NCBI GenBank assembly: GCA_028564705.1
Contig: JAPXFQ010002825.1
Location: 170,871 to 234,870 of the forward strand
DNA from: Apricaphanius iberus
Lineage: Eukaryota; Chordata; Actinopteri; Cyprinodontiformes; Aphaniidae
Length of the DNA stretch: 64,000 nucleotides
Direction: 5' to 3'
The translations under genes were made by a program, and so were the position numbers. The notes under the pieces are model-generated. The model ran no database searches. It was not told the origin of the DNA and worked only from the letters and a program-made list of their open reading frames with translations. Positions 30,752 through 42,316 of this stretch are shown piece after piece. Position 1 is the stretch's first letter; each line of letters starts with the position of its first letter.

Positions 30752-33722
30752 CAGGGCCTGAAATTCACTGCGGGATTGCGGGTATTGCGCGTTATATAGT
30801 CGGTTCTCGCAAATCTAGTTTTATAATGCGGGAAAGTCCTGCATAGCCTGCAGCGAATGTGGACGTTTGTATCTGAGCTATTAAAATCACACGAAGAAGA
30901 AACCTTTACTCATCTTGGTGGTTCGCACCGCGCTTTTTTCTTCTCTTATTATGCTCCAAAAAAAACTTTACAAGAAATCCCCAGCGAGGGAGGAAACGTC
31001 GAGTCCAGCGATGCTGTGAATGACTCAGATCCTTTTCAAAGAGGTAGCGTCACTGATAGTAACGTTATCAAGCCGCCTAAAGACAAGTTTCAGACTAACT
31101 GGTTCAGGCTTTATCCCTGGCTTGAAAATAAAATTGGTGAAATGAACTGCTCTATTTGTAAAACGTACGGCGCTGGGCCTTTTTTCAGCAAAAAATGTAA
31201 TGGCCAAAGGTATCGAAGATGCGCATTTACAGTCTGCTGCAGAAATTAAGGGGCTTCTGAAAACTGCATATTTTATTGCAAAAAATGAAATGGCAAAAGC
31301 TAAATTTTGCAATCTGGTTAATTTCTTGAAAGATATGGAGTGTCCCACTTTCAAAAATCTTACAGAAACATCAAGCTATGGTAGCTACATCAATGATAAA
31401 GGACTGTCAGAAATGCACCAAGCTATTGCAAGCACACTTGTAGAAGATGTTGACGAAGCTGTTGAAAGAAGTCCTGTGTTTTCGTTTAATATTGGATGAA
31501 TCAACTGACTTTAGTAACACCAAACGACTGATTATCTATGTCAGGTTCATAGATGACAACAAGGTCAAAACAAAACTGATAAGGAATTCTGAAATTGCTG
31601 ATGGAAGAGCAGACACTATTGTTGATGATGTAAAACAGCTCCTGACAGAAAAAAACTGCATGGAAAAAAACTTGCAGCAGTTTGCACTGATGGAGCTGCT
31701 GTAATGACAGGATGCAGACAAGGAGTTATTAAAAAACTCAGAGAGGTATACAACCCAGACCTGGTAGGCATCCACTGTACAGCTCATCGTCTCGCACTTG
31801 CTGCCGGTGATGCAGCCAACTCTGTACCACAGGTGAAAAGGTTTCAGCAGGATTTGAGATCAATTTTTATTTTTTTCAGTAATTCTGCTGTCAGGAGCAA
31901 CAAGCTGCATGAATTGCAGAAACAGCTGGATGAACCCCAACTGAAGTTCACCCAGCCACATGCAGTAAGGTGGCTGTCAATTCACAATGCAGTGTCAGTA
32001 GTATGTAGATCACTGAAATCCCTGAGAGATGTCCTGGAGCACATGGCTTCCTCTAATGCATAAGATGCTGACAAAGCAAAAGGTTTGCTACGAGCTGTCA
32101 GACAGTTTCACTTTCTGGCCCTCTGTCACATGATGAAGGATGTACTGATGCATGTGGTCCTTCTCTCAAAACATTTTCAAAGAGAAGATCTGGACTTCTC
32201 CACAGCACAGCCGATGGTTGAAAGTACCAAAGAGGCCCTGAGGGAAATAATCATCCGACCTGGCCCTGCAGAAAGGGAATTTTTCAGCTCTCTAGATGGA
32301 AACAAACTTAAAGGAAACACAATTTTTGACTGCCCCACCCAAAAACCAGCATTTGATTACATGAAGAGCATGTATGTGGGATCTTTAATAAGAGAAATTG
32401 AGAAAAGATTCCCTTCTGAGACACTGGATGTTCTATCATGGTTTACAATTTTGGAGCCAAAAAAAGCCATTATGGCAAAAAGGTCAGATAATATTTCTGA
32501 CTATGGCCTTGAAAAACTCGACAACCTTCTTGCACACTTCTCAAACTATGTAAGTGCAGTGGATGGACGCTCTGAGTTTGCCTTGCTGAAGAAACTATGG
32601 TTTCCAGTGACTCGTATGCCTCATTGACCTTTCAGCAGTTTCAGAGGCTGTTTTGAGTGACCATAGGGGTGTGTTCACTGAAATGGAGAAGCTCATTAAG
32701 ATTGCTCTAGTCATCCCAGTTGCCAGTGTTTCATGTGAACGTGGATTCAGCACGCAGAACAGGAAAAAAACAAAATTCAGAAATTCTCTGAATAACACAA
32801 ATCTCACCAATCTGATGCTGATTTCAGAGCTTGGCCCTCCGCAAGAGCAGTTTGATTTCAACAGAGCTCTTATCAAATGGAAAGAGATGAAGCACAGAAG
32901 ACAGAGGACAGAGAGGACAGAGGACCAAACAGAGTGTGGGAGGACCCCCCTCCAAAACTAAGTATTACTGTGAGCTAACAGATACATTAATATATATAGT
33001 TTCAATTGTGTTTGATGCCACATCGACAGAAACTCTTTATGTTAAAATTTGGATTAATGAAAATTCATCAGTTTGAGATAAAGGAATTCAGAGACAGAAA
33101 TCAGAGTAAGAAGAGGAAAGACAAGAGATAAAGATGCGCAAAAAAGAGCAAAGATGCAGCACAGAGAATTGGACAACAAAGTTCTGCAATGTAAATAGTT
33201 CAGATAATTTCTAATGCCAGAGCAGCAAAAAAGAACATTTTTTATTTGATTTTTAAATTTCAAAGTTATTACAATGGAGAAAGATACAGTGTTTGAGGCC
33301 AAGACAAAAATCTGACTAAAGAAAAGATGGCCACAGATGCAGCTATGAGGACCACTAAGAAAGATTAAAAAATAAATTTAATACATGCATCAGTCTGAGG
33401 TAAGAATACAACATGTTAAGGGCTATTGTTAATTCCACAAGTAGTTCCTGGAAAGTTTATATCTGTTTTTTTAACTTCTGTGTGAGGAAAGAGATCAGAC
33501 AGAGGAGATGAAACAAAGAAAGGGACAAGAGTAATGAAGATGAGAATGCTGAAGGAGTCCAATGAAAGCTGGCCATAAACTGGACGTAAGGTATCATTAG
33601 TACAACATAAGACCCGCAAAATCGGTAATACCCCCCTCCCCTTCTATATTTAAATACCCCCCCTACAGACATATATGAGGGGGACTTCCCCCCCCGTTTT
33701 TGGAATTGAATTTCAGGCCCTG
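30752..33722 (+). mobile_element. hAT element, complete copy in unit B
   Basis: The left end CAGGGCCTGAAATTC and the right end GAATTTCAGGCCCTG are perfect 15-bp inverted repeats. Depending on where the first base is placed, the flanks gacactac and gccactat match at 6 of 8, consistent with an 8-bp hAT duplication. Excising the element rejoins the LINE coding sequence (PLHDT before, SNRVSSVCNRGRYRKSFLSRA after), which proves insertion into a pre-existing LINE. Length is 2.97 kb. Confidence 0.92.
30990..32961 (+). pseudogene. hAT transposase (ZNF862/KIAA1586-like), unit B
   Basis: The order is NWFRLYPWLEN and CSICKTYG (zinc-finger-like start), a frame with FLKDMECPTFKNLTETSSYG, LILDESTDFSNTKRLIIYVRF (first catalytic Asp region), then after a frameshift TDGAAVMTG, HCTAHRLALAAGDAAN, QPHAVRWLSIHNAVS, LCHMMKDVLMHVVLLSKHFQ, LSWFTILEPKKA, and VIPVASVSCERGFS with the dimerisation tail. 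It resembles ZNF862/KIAA1586-type proteins domesticated from hAT elements. Frames break near 31,500, 31,690, 32,065 and 32,600. The central part is cleaner than in unit A. It could supply no functional enzyme as it stands. Confidence 0.86.
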
Positions 33723-33857
33723 CCACTATCATAGAGCAACAGAGTATCTTCAGTCTGCAACAGAGGCCGCTACAGGAAATCCTTTCTCTCCAGAGCCATC
33801 ATGGTCTACAACAACTACTTGAAAAAGAAATTACTAATGAGCTACAACAACACTTAA
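33723..33857 (+). pseudogene. LINE C-terminus resuming after the hAT insertion
   Basis: The translation SNRVSSVCNRGRYRKSFLSRAIMVYNNYLKKK ends with a stop, matching the usual C-terminus of these LINEs (arginine-rich, then AIM-YNN). It continues the reading frame interrupted at 30752. A TTAA at 33854-33857 is the target of the MITE that follows. Confidence 0.85.
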
Positions 33858-34897
33858 ATGGCCTATTTCATGCAAAATCACGTTTTTTGGAGTTTTCAAC
33901 CATATGGTAGTGCAATTTTCTCATAAAATAACATCACCAGAGTGGTTTTTGGCTTAATTCACACATGTTTGAGTAATCCTCCTGAATTCTGCTCTCTGAG
34001 CAGCTGCCCCTACCTCTCCTAGAAAACGACTGAGTGTTCAACTAGTGACATCACTGGTTGAAAGTTGAGTGCTAGAGGTGTCTGCACCCTCCCTGCAGGC
34101 AGAAGGGCTTACCTCTGGTAAATTTTCAAACACACCCTCATCCTTCTCACAGCTAATGGCTGCTTCGGTTTTTTGGCAGCTTAAAACACTTTTTTGTTGG
34201 ATTTTTTACTTTCTCTGTGAAAACGCCTATTTGGCTGCATGGATTACAGGATTTTATTCTACATTCCTAAAGAACAGCAGCTGGATCAAAGAACAAGATG
34301 CCTGATGGACAGAGAAGTAAGTGGCTACATGCTAATGCTAATGTGGGTTAGCCATTTATCAAGCTGCTTATGTGATCTTATAACAGCATTGTGTGGTTAA
34401 TTAATTGATCTGTAGCATCTCAGAATGTTCAGTAAATGGGTGCAAAGAACACCCACGGCTTTTTTATATAGCGGGCTGGAAAGATTTGCTAAGTGGACAC
34501 ACCTGTTAGTTGGGCTCTGTCTAAAGCCTTGAGATTTGGCAAATGATATAGGCTTTATTGACTTCGTTTTTCACAAAAAAATATATATATACCAAACGTC
34601 TGAGCCCTTAATATAACAGAGCTTCATTGTGGTACTCTTTGCTTTTCAAATTATTTGTGAAAATACTTTTTGTGAAGAAGCTTAGCACTGTTTGTTTCAG
34701 TTTGATCTGCAGCGTAGCAAGGGGTGCAGGAGGCGGGTTTATAAAAAAGCCGTTTCACTTCGTGGTCTAACATTAAAAACAGGATACAAGTTAAATTTCA
34801 GGACAGCTGAATACTGTATAACACCAACGTTAACATTTTTTCATATACATTTCTGTCCCAGAAGTTGAAAGCTGTAAAATAGCATGGTAAAGTCCCT
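33858..34897. mobile_element. piggyBac-type MITE in LINE 3' UTR
   Basis: It is flanked by TTAA at 33854-33857 and 34898-34901. The ends ATGGCCTATTTCATGC and, as reverse complement of the right, AGGGACTTTACCATGC are imperfect inverted repeats. Removing the 1,040 bp rejoins the LINE 3' UTR (caacac, TTAA, tttcccgggttccctggg). No transposase is encoded. Confidence 0.8.
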
Positions 34898-34901
34898 TTA
34901 A

Positions 34902-34945
34902 TTTCCCGGGTTCCCTGGGATCAATAAAGTATTTTTGAATTGAAT
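34902..34945 (+). mobile_element. LINE 3' terminus
   Basis: TTCCCTGGGATCAATAAAGT followed by attgaatt repeats is the characteristic 3' end of this fish LINE family. A similar solo tail lies at 44150-44190. It completes the LINE whose body begins in the tandem duplication. Confidence 0.75.
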
Positions 34946-35123
34946 TAAACTTAACGTGTAACTGAACTCTATGGAAAAGCATTACCCCTCCTCCAGGCAA
35001 CATTTGACAAATTCTACCAAAGTGGGCAGAGCCAGGAGGCATGGATGGGCATGGCCAAGTGTAGAGCATGTTGTATTGTCAGTAGGACAGTCACGGCTGG
35101 GCCAACTCGAACTAATATGGCGT

Positions 35124-35237
35124 GGGGCTGTTGAGCTCCATAAAGCCTCTTTTTACCTCCGGAAAAAGAAGAAATCATGATGTCTCTTCGCTGCCGTCAC
35201 CAGAGGTAAACGGAGGCTTTAGAAGCTCAGCGGCCCC
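35124..35237. repeat. Imperfect inverted repeat, about 38-bp arms
   Basis: The left arm (35124-35162, beginning GGGGCTG, with TAAAGCCTC and TTTACCTC) is the near reverse complement of the right arm (35200-35237). The spacer is about 37 bp. It could fold into a hairpin, or be the joined ends of a collapsed foldback element. Confidence 0.7.
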
Positions 35238-35774
35238 ATGCTGTATCAGTCTGATGTACAGTAGCAAGCAAACACAGAGAGCCTAGCGCTAGCATCGATG
35301 CCAATTAGCTTCAGAGGGAACCATAACGTCAAATTTTCTTTCCTTGGGAACGGTGTGTTTAAACAGTGTTTCCTCTGTTGATTTTGGAGCGGCAGCCCGC
35401 CATGGTTTCATTTTCTGCCACCGCTGTATCAGAAATTGGGCAGACGCACAATAGTCGCGGTTGCCTTTTAAATTATCCTGCCGACATAATACACCTCCCA
35501 TTGGCTGCCGCTGACATTGCAATTTAACAAGTAGAGCTATTCAGAGGTTACTGGGGCTGTCCAGTTTAACACCACATAGCCTACTGTTGTGTCAATGTAG
35601 CTTTTTGTCAAAACGTTAGCTTTCTTCTGAGTCGACTATTAAACTTAACATCTCCACCAAAATGTCACAGCGGTGGGTCAGTTTTAATTGGAGAATGTTC
35701 AACTTGTCAGTTCTGTCAGCTCACACTTCCTGATATATTAAATCATCTGGAAACAACAGTAAGTGAGTCACTAA

Positions 35775-36092
35775 TAGACAGACATGAAAATCACTCACCT
35801 TTCTGCGGTATTCGCCGTTTTTGAAACTAAAATCGTGTAGATGCGATGAGAAAAAATCAACAACAAAAGCAACAGCCGGTCCCATTCGCCATGACTCTCC
35901 ACAGCAGCAACAGGTGCGATGCTGTTCGTCCCATTCTCCCGCTGAGAGAAAGGTGTGTGATCGGGTAGCAGGGGTGTTCATAACAATGTTAATCGTGATA
36001 GAAGAAGCAGGAATGTGAAAATCGGAGGAAATAGCAGCAGACGCGGTGGAAAACGCGCGAGAAAAAAAGACTCCTAATAAGCTGGTAAACAT
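35775..36092 (-). other. Exon-like open frame ending in a strong splice donor
   Basis: On the minus strand a frame ends with DFSFKNGEYRRK followed immediately by GTGAGTG, a near-perfect donor, at about 35,799. The upstream sequence contains several CpGs (gcgcg and cgcg) that are rare elsewhere nearby. I recognise no domain. It could be a 5' untranslated exon, perhaps of the tweety-like gene whose start codon lies 32 kb further along the same strand, or part of an unknown repeat. Confidence 0.25.
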
Positions 36093-37672
36093 CAGTAAAG
36101 TTTACTTTCCTGATGCAGATGATGATAATAGTGAGGTTTGATGACGAGTATCAACAGTGGATCAAACTATTTGATGAGCCTGTTGGTTATTTTGGGGTTG
36201 GATCTGTAAAATTCTGAGCCCAATAATTTTCTTTATGTTGTTTTATGTAGTGAATGGACTAATGGAGCCTCATAACAAAAAAAAAACTAAAACATATGTC
36301 CAACTGTTCTTGAAAAAAATGCCAATAAATACATATGTAGAAAATACATATATATAAAAATAAAGGATTATAAGTATTCAAAATACAGTAAGTTTTAAAC
36401 AATGTAAAAAAGATAAAACATCTGTGAACGTATTCAAAACCGATATTGCCAATGCCTAATGACGTAATAATATGCTAATTTGAAGTGATAATTTGCTACC
36501 ATCACAAACTGTGGATCATCATGAAGATTTTTCTCATTTACAATATACCTTTAGCAATAACCATATTAAAGCTACAACATTTTGAACTAGTGATATCAAT
36601 ATTGAATATTTTATAGAAAAAGCCCAGGCGCCTAAAGAGTTAAAGTCAAAGTCCAAATTTTCTTCTGTGGGAGCATGCCCCCAGACCCGCCTGGATGGGT
36701 AATATCTTTCTCACCTTTTTCAACCCGACCCGTTTTCATGTCTGAATATAATACCAATTGGAAATAGCCTATAGATCTAGTAATAGACATAATGATGTTT
36801 AAGTAAACAGTTGTGTTGCATTAGCCTACACAGAAAGGTTTATGTTTTAAGGAATTAGACTACACACACGCACAAAGGCCACATGACCAAAACTTTGTAA
36901 TCTATAGGCTAGGATAGACTAGCTGACAATTTACAAGAAGTTGTTAACATTACGTATTTGGCAGTAGCCTAGCCTATTTATGCTATTTAGAACATATTTT
37001 ATGAGTTGAGTGGAAGGGGTCTCTTTAAGTAGCCTAACCTTGTTTCTTTAGTTAAAGTTAAATGAAAATATGTGCAATATTATATTAGCTGTTAGACAGT
37101 AGACCATAGACAAAAAGTTTCTCAGAATTACCCCCGCCCCTCCCCCTCTGGTTTTTTTCACAAATCGTACCCTGATAACGCTATTATTCATTACTTCATT
37201 TTCAGATTAGTTCACTTTACCTAAACTGTGTTTAAGGGAAAGAGCTTATGCTATATTACCCATTTAGACTATAGCCTACATGTGCACTGGAGGGTAGTGC
37301 TGCACTTCAAAGTGTTTTGATTTCCCTATTAAGAATTACTGTTGTAGATTCTCCAGAAATACAGTTCAATCACAACTCAAATATGCTTTGTTGTATGTGA
37401 ATAGAGGTGAATAAATATATTTGTGTTTGCAGCAAAGTGTCATTTCATTTCATACTATGCCCCCACTGCTAAAAAAAATCCAAGAGGAAAAACTGTTAAA
37501 ACATATAGGTTATAACTTTTCTGTGAAAACCACTTCGTTGTTTTGGTCCTCCATAGTGCGACATACGGATTTTAGCTTTCTCAGTTTCTTTCAGCATTAA
37601 CTCACCAGGGGGCAGGCGAGTGTGCCTGAAAGACTGAGGGCGTCGCAAAGAGACCATGCCTATGATGTAGAC

Positions 37673-37875
37673 CAGTGTTTCCCAACCCTGGTCCTCAAGG
37701 CACAATACCCTACATGTTCTGGGTTTTTTCCTACTTTAGCACACCTGATTTAAGCTGATAGCCAATTAACAGGATTTTGCTGAAGTGCAGTCATCTGAAT
37801 CAGGTGTGTTAAAACAGGGAAAAACCTAAAACATGTAGGGCAGTGTACGTTTAGGACCAGGGTTAGGAAAGACTG
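37673..37875. mobile_element. Foldback hAT-type MITE, 203 bp
   Basis: The ends CAGTGTTTCCCAACCCTGGT and, at the right, GGACCAGGGTTAGGAAAGACTG are near-palindromic arms, and the inner parts (ccctacatgtt and aacatgtaggg) also pair, so almost the whole element folds back. Flanking 8-mers atgtagac and acgtagac match at 7 of 8, the expected hAT duplication. Confidence 0.88.
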
Positions 37876-40519
37876 ACGTAGACAATGGAAAATATGTATT
37901 TGGTGGGTGGGGCAGTGGGGGCAGACTAATGGGCCTAAATCCTGCACAGCGCTCCCTAGGAGCATTAAAATAATCATCAGTGCCCATGTCAGACCCTTAG
38001 AGAAACTCACCCATTTTGGATCAAAGCTGCCATCTTGTGCTACTTCAGGAGAGCGTTTGTCCCTGCAGCCATAAGATGTATTTGTAAATATACAAGCACT
38101 TGTAAAACTGAATTTCCAAAGTCCAATGTTTGAGTAAGAAAGGTTGATATTTGCCTCCTTTAACCTGAGTGACATTTGCCTGTGGGCAGTGACTGAAAAG
38201 AAGCTGGTATCATTTGACATCCAGAACTGAGAGGCTTACAAAATGGGTGTAGCTGTAGCAACATGGCAAATCCTTATATCACACCATGGAAATACACTTA
38301 ACTCTAGCATTATCTGATTTGATCAAAAATCAACAACATAGATATTATTCCTGCCCTAAAAATAGATGTATGGAAATATTTGGTGGGCATGGACTAATAC
38401 CTGTACAGCACCCTGCAATCATTAAAACAATCCACGTCAAGCAATGCTTTTAAATAGAATTATGAAATTCAGAAGAAATATAGTTTCTGATCCCTCGTCA
38501 AAAGCTTGTTGAAGCAGGGGTCCATTTTCCTCATGAGGGTGGCCATTTAGGTTGAAAGCTGCCATTTTTGCCTTTTAAACACTTTATCTTACAGATTTTA
38601 CCATCACGTCCAGTGATGTGTTGAGATTGCATTGAGGTGGTGGTGAGTGAGTCTCACTGTCCCACAGTCCGAAGCAGCGCTATGCTTCGAGGGCCATTCG
38701 AGGCTGCTTGCAGCTTTAATTGTGAGCTTTTTATTGCATCATAGGGCTACATATTCCCCAAGTAAGCTGCAGACACACATCTAGCGATCAGGGACATAAA
38801 AGAAAATGTGACTCAGAAAAAAAGGCCACCATTTTACATTGCAGGGCCAGCTACAATGCTTCCATGGTCATTACTGACACTACGGATGGTGGGCAGTGAT
38901 TGTCATGGGCAGCATGATAAATCACTAGTTCTTCAGTCTCATACACAATGAACTGCAATGCTTGGGTTTTACTGAAATCTTTCTATCAACAAAAATACCC
39001 ACAACTTAAGATATTTGGGCTACAAAATCTGAAACCACTGTTCTTATCTTGAGTACTTTTGATACATATGCACCACTGAAGAACAGTGGTGCATAAGAAA
39101 AGCTGCAGCATTGGCAATACTCTGAGTCTGTTTTCTTGTCTTACCTATATTGCCTTATTCTAACACATTCACTGTTAGAACAAAATGTTCAATACCACCT
39201 GTTCCACCATTATCAAAGGTACTTATTTCACATGTCTGTGGTCATAATGTTATACCATATCTGTATATGATGACCTCATCTACAGGAGATATGTAAAAAA
39301 AACAAGCAATATATAACATAATCTGACAAAATATATAAGGTGTATAATAATCATTGTTTATGTCAATACATTTTTTAAGAAGAATCATATATTAGAAATT
39401 GTGTGGTTAAAATGATAAATTAGATGCATTTTAACATTTCACTTGTAGTCATGAAAACCACATAAGTGATGATGAAAAAGATGACTGTGATGATATGTGG
39501 GTTTTCTGCCTGATATATTATACTGTACCAAGCACATGTAGTTCTGCTCAGTCGAGGGTATCCTCTCAAAGAAAAAACGATGCCAAGTTGTTTACTGTTA
39601 CAGTTGACTCGAGAGAAAAAATTTCAACCCCGGATTAGCTAGCTTCACCTTGCTTTGTGACCGTTAAAACGAAAACATTGAAGAATCCTTGATAACATGG
39701 AAAGAATGCGTGAATTTGCACCCATGTCTTTGTTACATTTTTTTTGGTTAACAGAAACTGTACCACCTACCTAGTGGAACAGAAGCAATGTAGACACTCG
39801 TTCAGTGGAGTATTTCTTCTCTCCGGGAGACAAGAGCAGCGTATATCTCGCGTTTTGTCTTCCCTGATCCCCTGGCGGTGTTGGACAACAAGGTGCTGCA
39901 GCATCAACGCGCCTCGACCGAAACAGCTGAAACGAGCCCGTCGTCCGCAGACCCGACCAAATCGAATATAACACCAAATAGTGCACGCATCTTCTCCCCA
40001 AGATACTTGATCGCTTCGACTATTCTCGACTGTGGCAGATTAGGGGTTAAACACTTTGACCAGACGCACAATTATTTGGATTTTTATTTATTTATCGTAC
40101 AATTTGTCGATGCTGTAGCTGTTTTTGGTCTCACAACGATGTAGTACATAAAATAATATTGTTGGACCATAAGTTGAACGCTGTTTTTAAAATGCCACGA
40201 AGGACGGGGGCTTTGCAGCAGCTTTGCCTCTCTAGACGTATCTGCATTTGATGATCAAATCCGAAAAATAGGCTCCTCCCCAAGCTAAAACGGTGGTGTT
40301 ACAAGTTACTGAAAGATAATACAATTCAGGGTTATTGTTAAACATCATAGCCTTAAAAATTACTATAAAATATTCACGCTCTTGGATGTTTTAGCCTACC
40401 ATTTTTTTTGCTCTTATTTATAGCTCTTTTTTGCTTTTAAATGTGTCTTTGTTGAACAAAACATTCCTCTAACGTCAAACTGATGTAGATTTCGACAAAA
40501 ATGTCAAATAAAAAGATTT
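37876..40519. other. Spacer without recognised genes
   Basis: No coding motif is convincing. Plus-strand frames at 39744-39971 and 39878-40144 (one reading QHQRASTETAETSPSSAD, serine/threonine-rich) follow a possible acceptor (tttggttaacag at about 39,745-39,756) but match no family I know. Confidence 0.3.
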
Positions 40520-41100
40520 AAAATAAGTGGATGCATAAATATTCACCCCCTTCAAGTTGCATTAAGTAGATCCAACTTTGGCTGCAATCATAGCACAGAG
40601 TCTGTTTGAATAGCTCTCAGTAAGGCTTGCATATATGGAAGCTGTGATATTACGTGTTTCTTTGGGCTTCTCTGGGGTTCAACTACCTTTACATGCCTTC
40701 CAGGGTCTGCAATAGAGAAGCATCCCCACAGCGTGATGCTCCCACTGCTTCACAATGGGTTGACGTGTTTGTTGGGATATGCAGTTTGGTGTCCATCAAA
40801 CATAGTGTCTTTTCTACTGGCCAAAAAGCTACATTTTTGTCTCATCAGACCAAAGAACTTTATTTTCATTTGACCATTGAGTCTTCCACATACCTTTGGC
40901 AAACTGTTTGAGCCTTGAGATGAATTTTCTCATTACCACCCCTCTTTTAAGTCTTTGACTGGTGAAGAACCTGAGTAACAATTGTATGCAGTGTCTCTCA
41001 TCTAAGCATCTGAAGCTTGCAACTCATATCTTGGTTGCCTCTCTCAATAGTCTCTTTCTTGCACGGTCACTCAGTTTGCATGAACAGCCTAAATGTGTTA
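40520..41100 (-). mobile_element. Tc1/mariner-type element remnant
   Basis: The left end GTGGATGCATAAATATTCAC with CCCCCTTCAAG is a common fish Tc1-like terminus. Read on the minus strand, fragments KLSDRAR, then a degenerate SDETK region (tctgatgagacaaaa) and SGSITLWGCFS (equivalent to the GGGSIMLWGCF block around the second catalytic Asp) appear in the transposase order. Stops and frameshifts are many. The far terminal repeat was not found. Confidence 0.8.
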
Positions 41101-41420
41101 TACTTGTATTATATACATACTTCAATTTCTTGTACCCGCGACAACATACCCAAATGGAAATAATCTATTTCAGGATAAATGTGCATATATGAAATCTATA
41201 TGCAGTTTATATGCATATACATGCTTCCTATATACAGCATATATGCACTTTTATAATATATATGCACACATATGCTAACCATATACAGCATATATACACA
41301 TAATATATATGCACTAGACATGCGTATCTATACCATACGTAGGCCAAATACATGTTTCTAGTAATGCTTCTATATATATATATATACACATACAAGTCCT
41401 ATATGTACTTATTAGATATG
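41101..41420. repeat. AT-rich imperfect repeat region (TATATGCA-type)
   Basis: Variants of tatatgca, atatacagcatata and catatatgc recur through 41,170-41,310, with a short TA run at 41,371-41,388. It is low-complexity DNA without gene content. Confidence 0.7.
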
Positions 41421-42194
41421 TCTTGTATATAGCTCATGGCAGAATCTGGTCATTTATCTCACTTTGGCAATGTCATACATGATTCCTTGCTCAAATATTT
41501 CATTATCAAGGTAATAACTGTATATTTGTCTGAATTCCATAAAAAAAATAATGCAATAACTTCTCTATGTGCAAACACGTGAAATTGGTATCACATGTAA
41601 TTGGCATGTTATGGTAATTAACTATGGCAAGACATAGAATTCCCACCCTTGAAACTGTTTTCCTTTTTGAGTATTGTTGACTTTATTCCAAACATTTTAA
41701 GAGGCAACGGACTACTCATTGTGTGAATGTGCGTGTGAAGGGGTGAATGACTGAATGTAGTGTAAAGCAAATGTTTTCCCTCTTGGTGTCATCTGGTGAC
41801 GGGCATTTAACCATGCAGCTCCCATAAAAGGTGGTGTAATGTTTTTTTAGGTGTTGATAAAGGTCTTAGTGTACATCGTGAGGTAGCAATATAGTAATCT
41901 GCATAATACCTGGTGTTGTGCAGCATCATCGTTTTTCTGGCCAATATAATTTCCCATGTACTATTCCTCTTTGGTACCGAATTTTGATCAGCGTTGGCTT
42001 CTGTAAAGCTTCAGACCATTTTATAACAGGTTAAAGCACAGCGTTTTCTTCTCTCCCTGCATTGTTTGAGCTGCTTACAATTGTAGCCTTAGCGATTAAA
42101 AAAATCTGATTTTGTCATATTGCAATATTATTGCATAGTGCCTTGTCAGAAAAATAACTTATGAAACCATGCATCCCATCACACAAAGAAAGAA

Positions 42195-42195
<1 letters not shown>
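41421..42195. other. Spacer, nothing recognised
   Basis: No supported feature. Confidence 0.3.

Positions 42196-42247
<52 letters not shown>
42196..42247. repeat. (TA)n microsatellite
   Basis: An uninterrupted TA run of about 50 bp flanked by inverted aacctata and tataggtt, so the whole segment is palindromic. Confidence 0.95.
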
Positions 42248-42248
<1 letters not shown>

Positions 42249-42316
42249 TTATATGTTATATGTATATAATTGCATATATTTTGATATAGGTTTTCATAAT
42301 GTGATGGTTGCCAGGA

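Larger units (their letters stand above)
28906..33240. repeat. Tandem duplication, unit B
   Basis: Second direct copy of the 4.33-kb unit. The junction reads gaacatt then ttagatt, with at most a TT overlap, so it was not formed by recombination between long repeats. This unit has its own patch of insertion/deletion differences, at about 29,650-30,150 in the LINE and a smaller one at 32,590-32,650, where unit A reads cleanly. After 33240 the sequence carries on into the remaining hAT 3' end, which unit A lacks. Confidence 0.95.
34946..37672. other. Mostly unassigned DNA with one inverted repeat and one exon-like frame
   Basis: Apart from the inverted repeat at 35124-35237 and the minus-strand frame at 35721-36092 (both listed separately), I recognise nothing. 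36,200-37,500 is AT-rich. Confidence 0.35.

Noticed and set aside
28906..33240. Interpreting the tandem units as LTR-like repeats of one large element
   Set aside because: Each unit contains independent LINE and hAT sequences with their own ends, and the unit boundaries fall inside repeats without terminal motifs.
37750..38220. 156-codon minus-strand frame
   Set aside because: It overlaps the foldback MITE end and shows no domain, repeat or codon signal.
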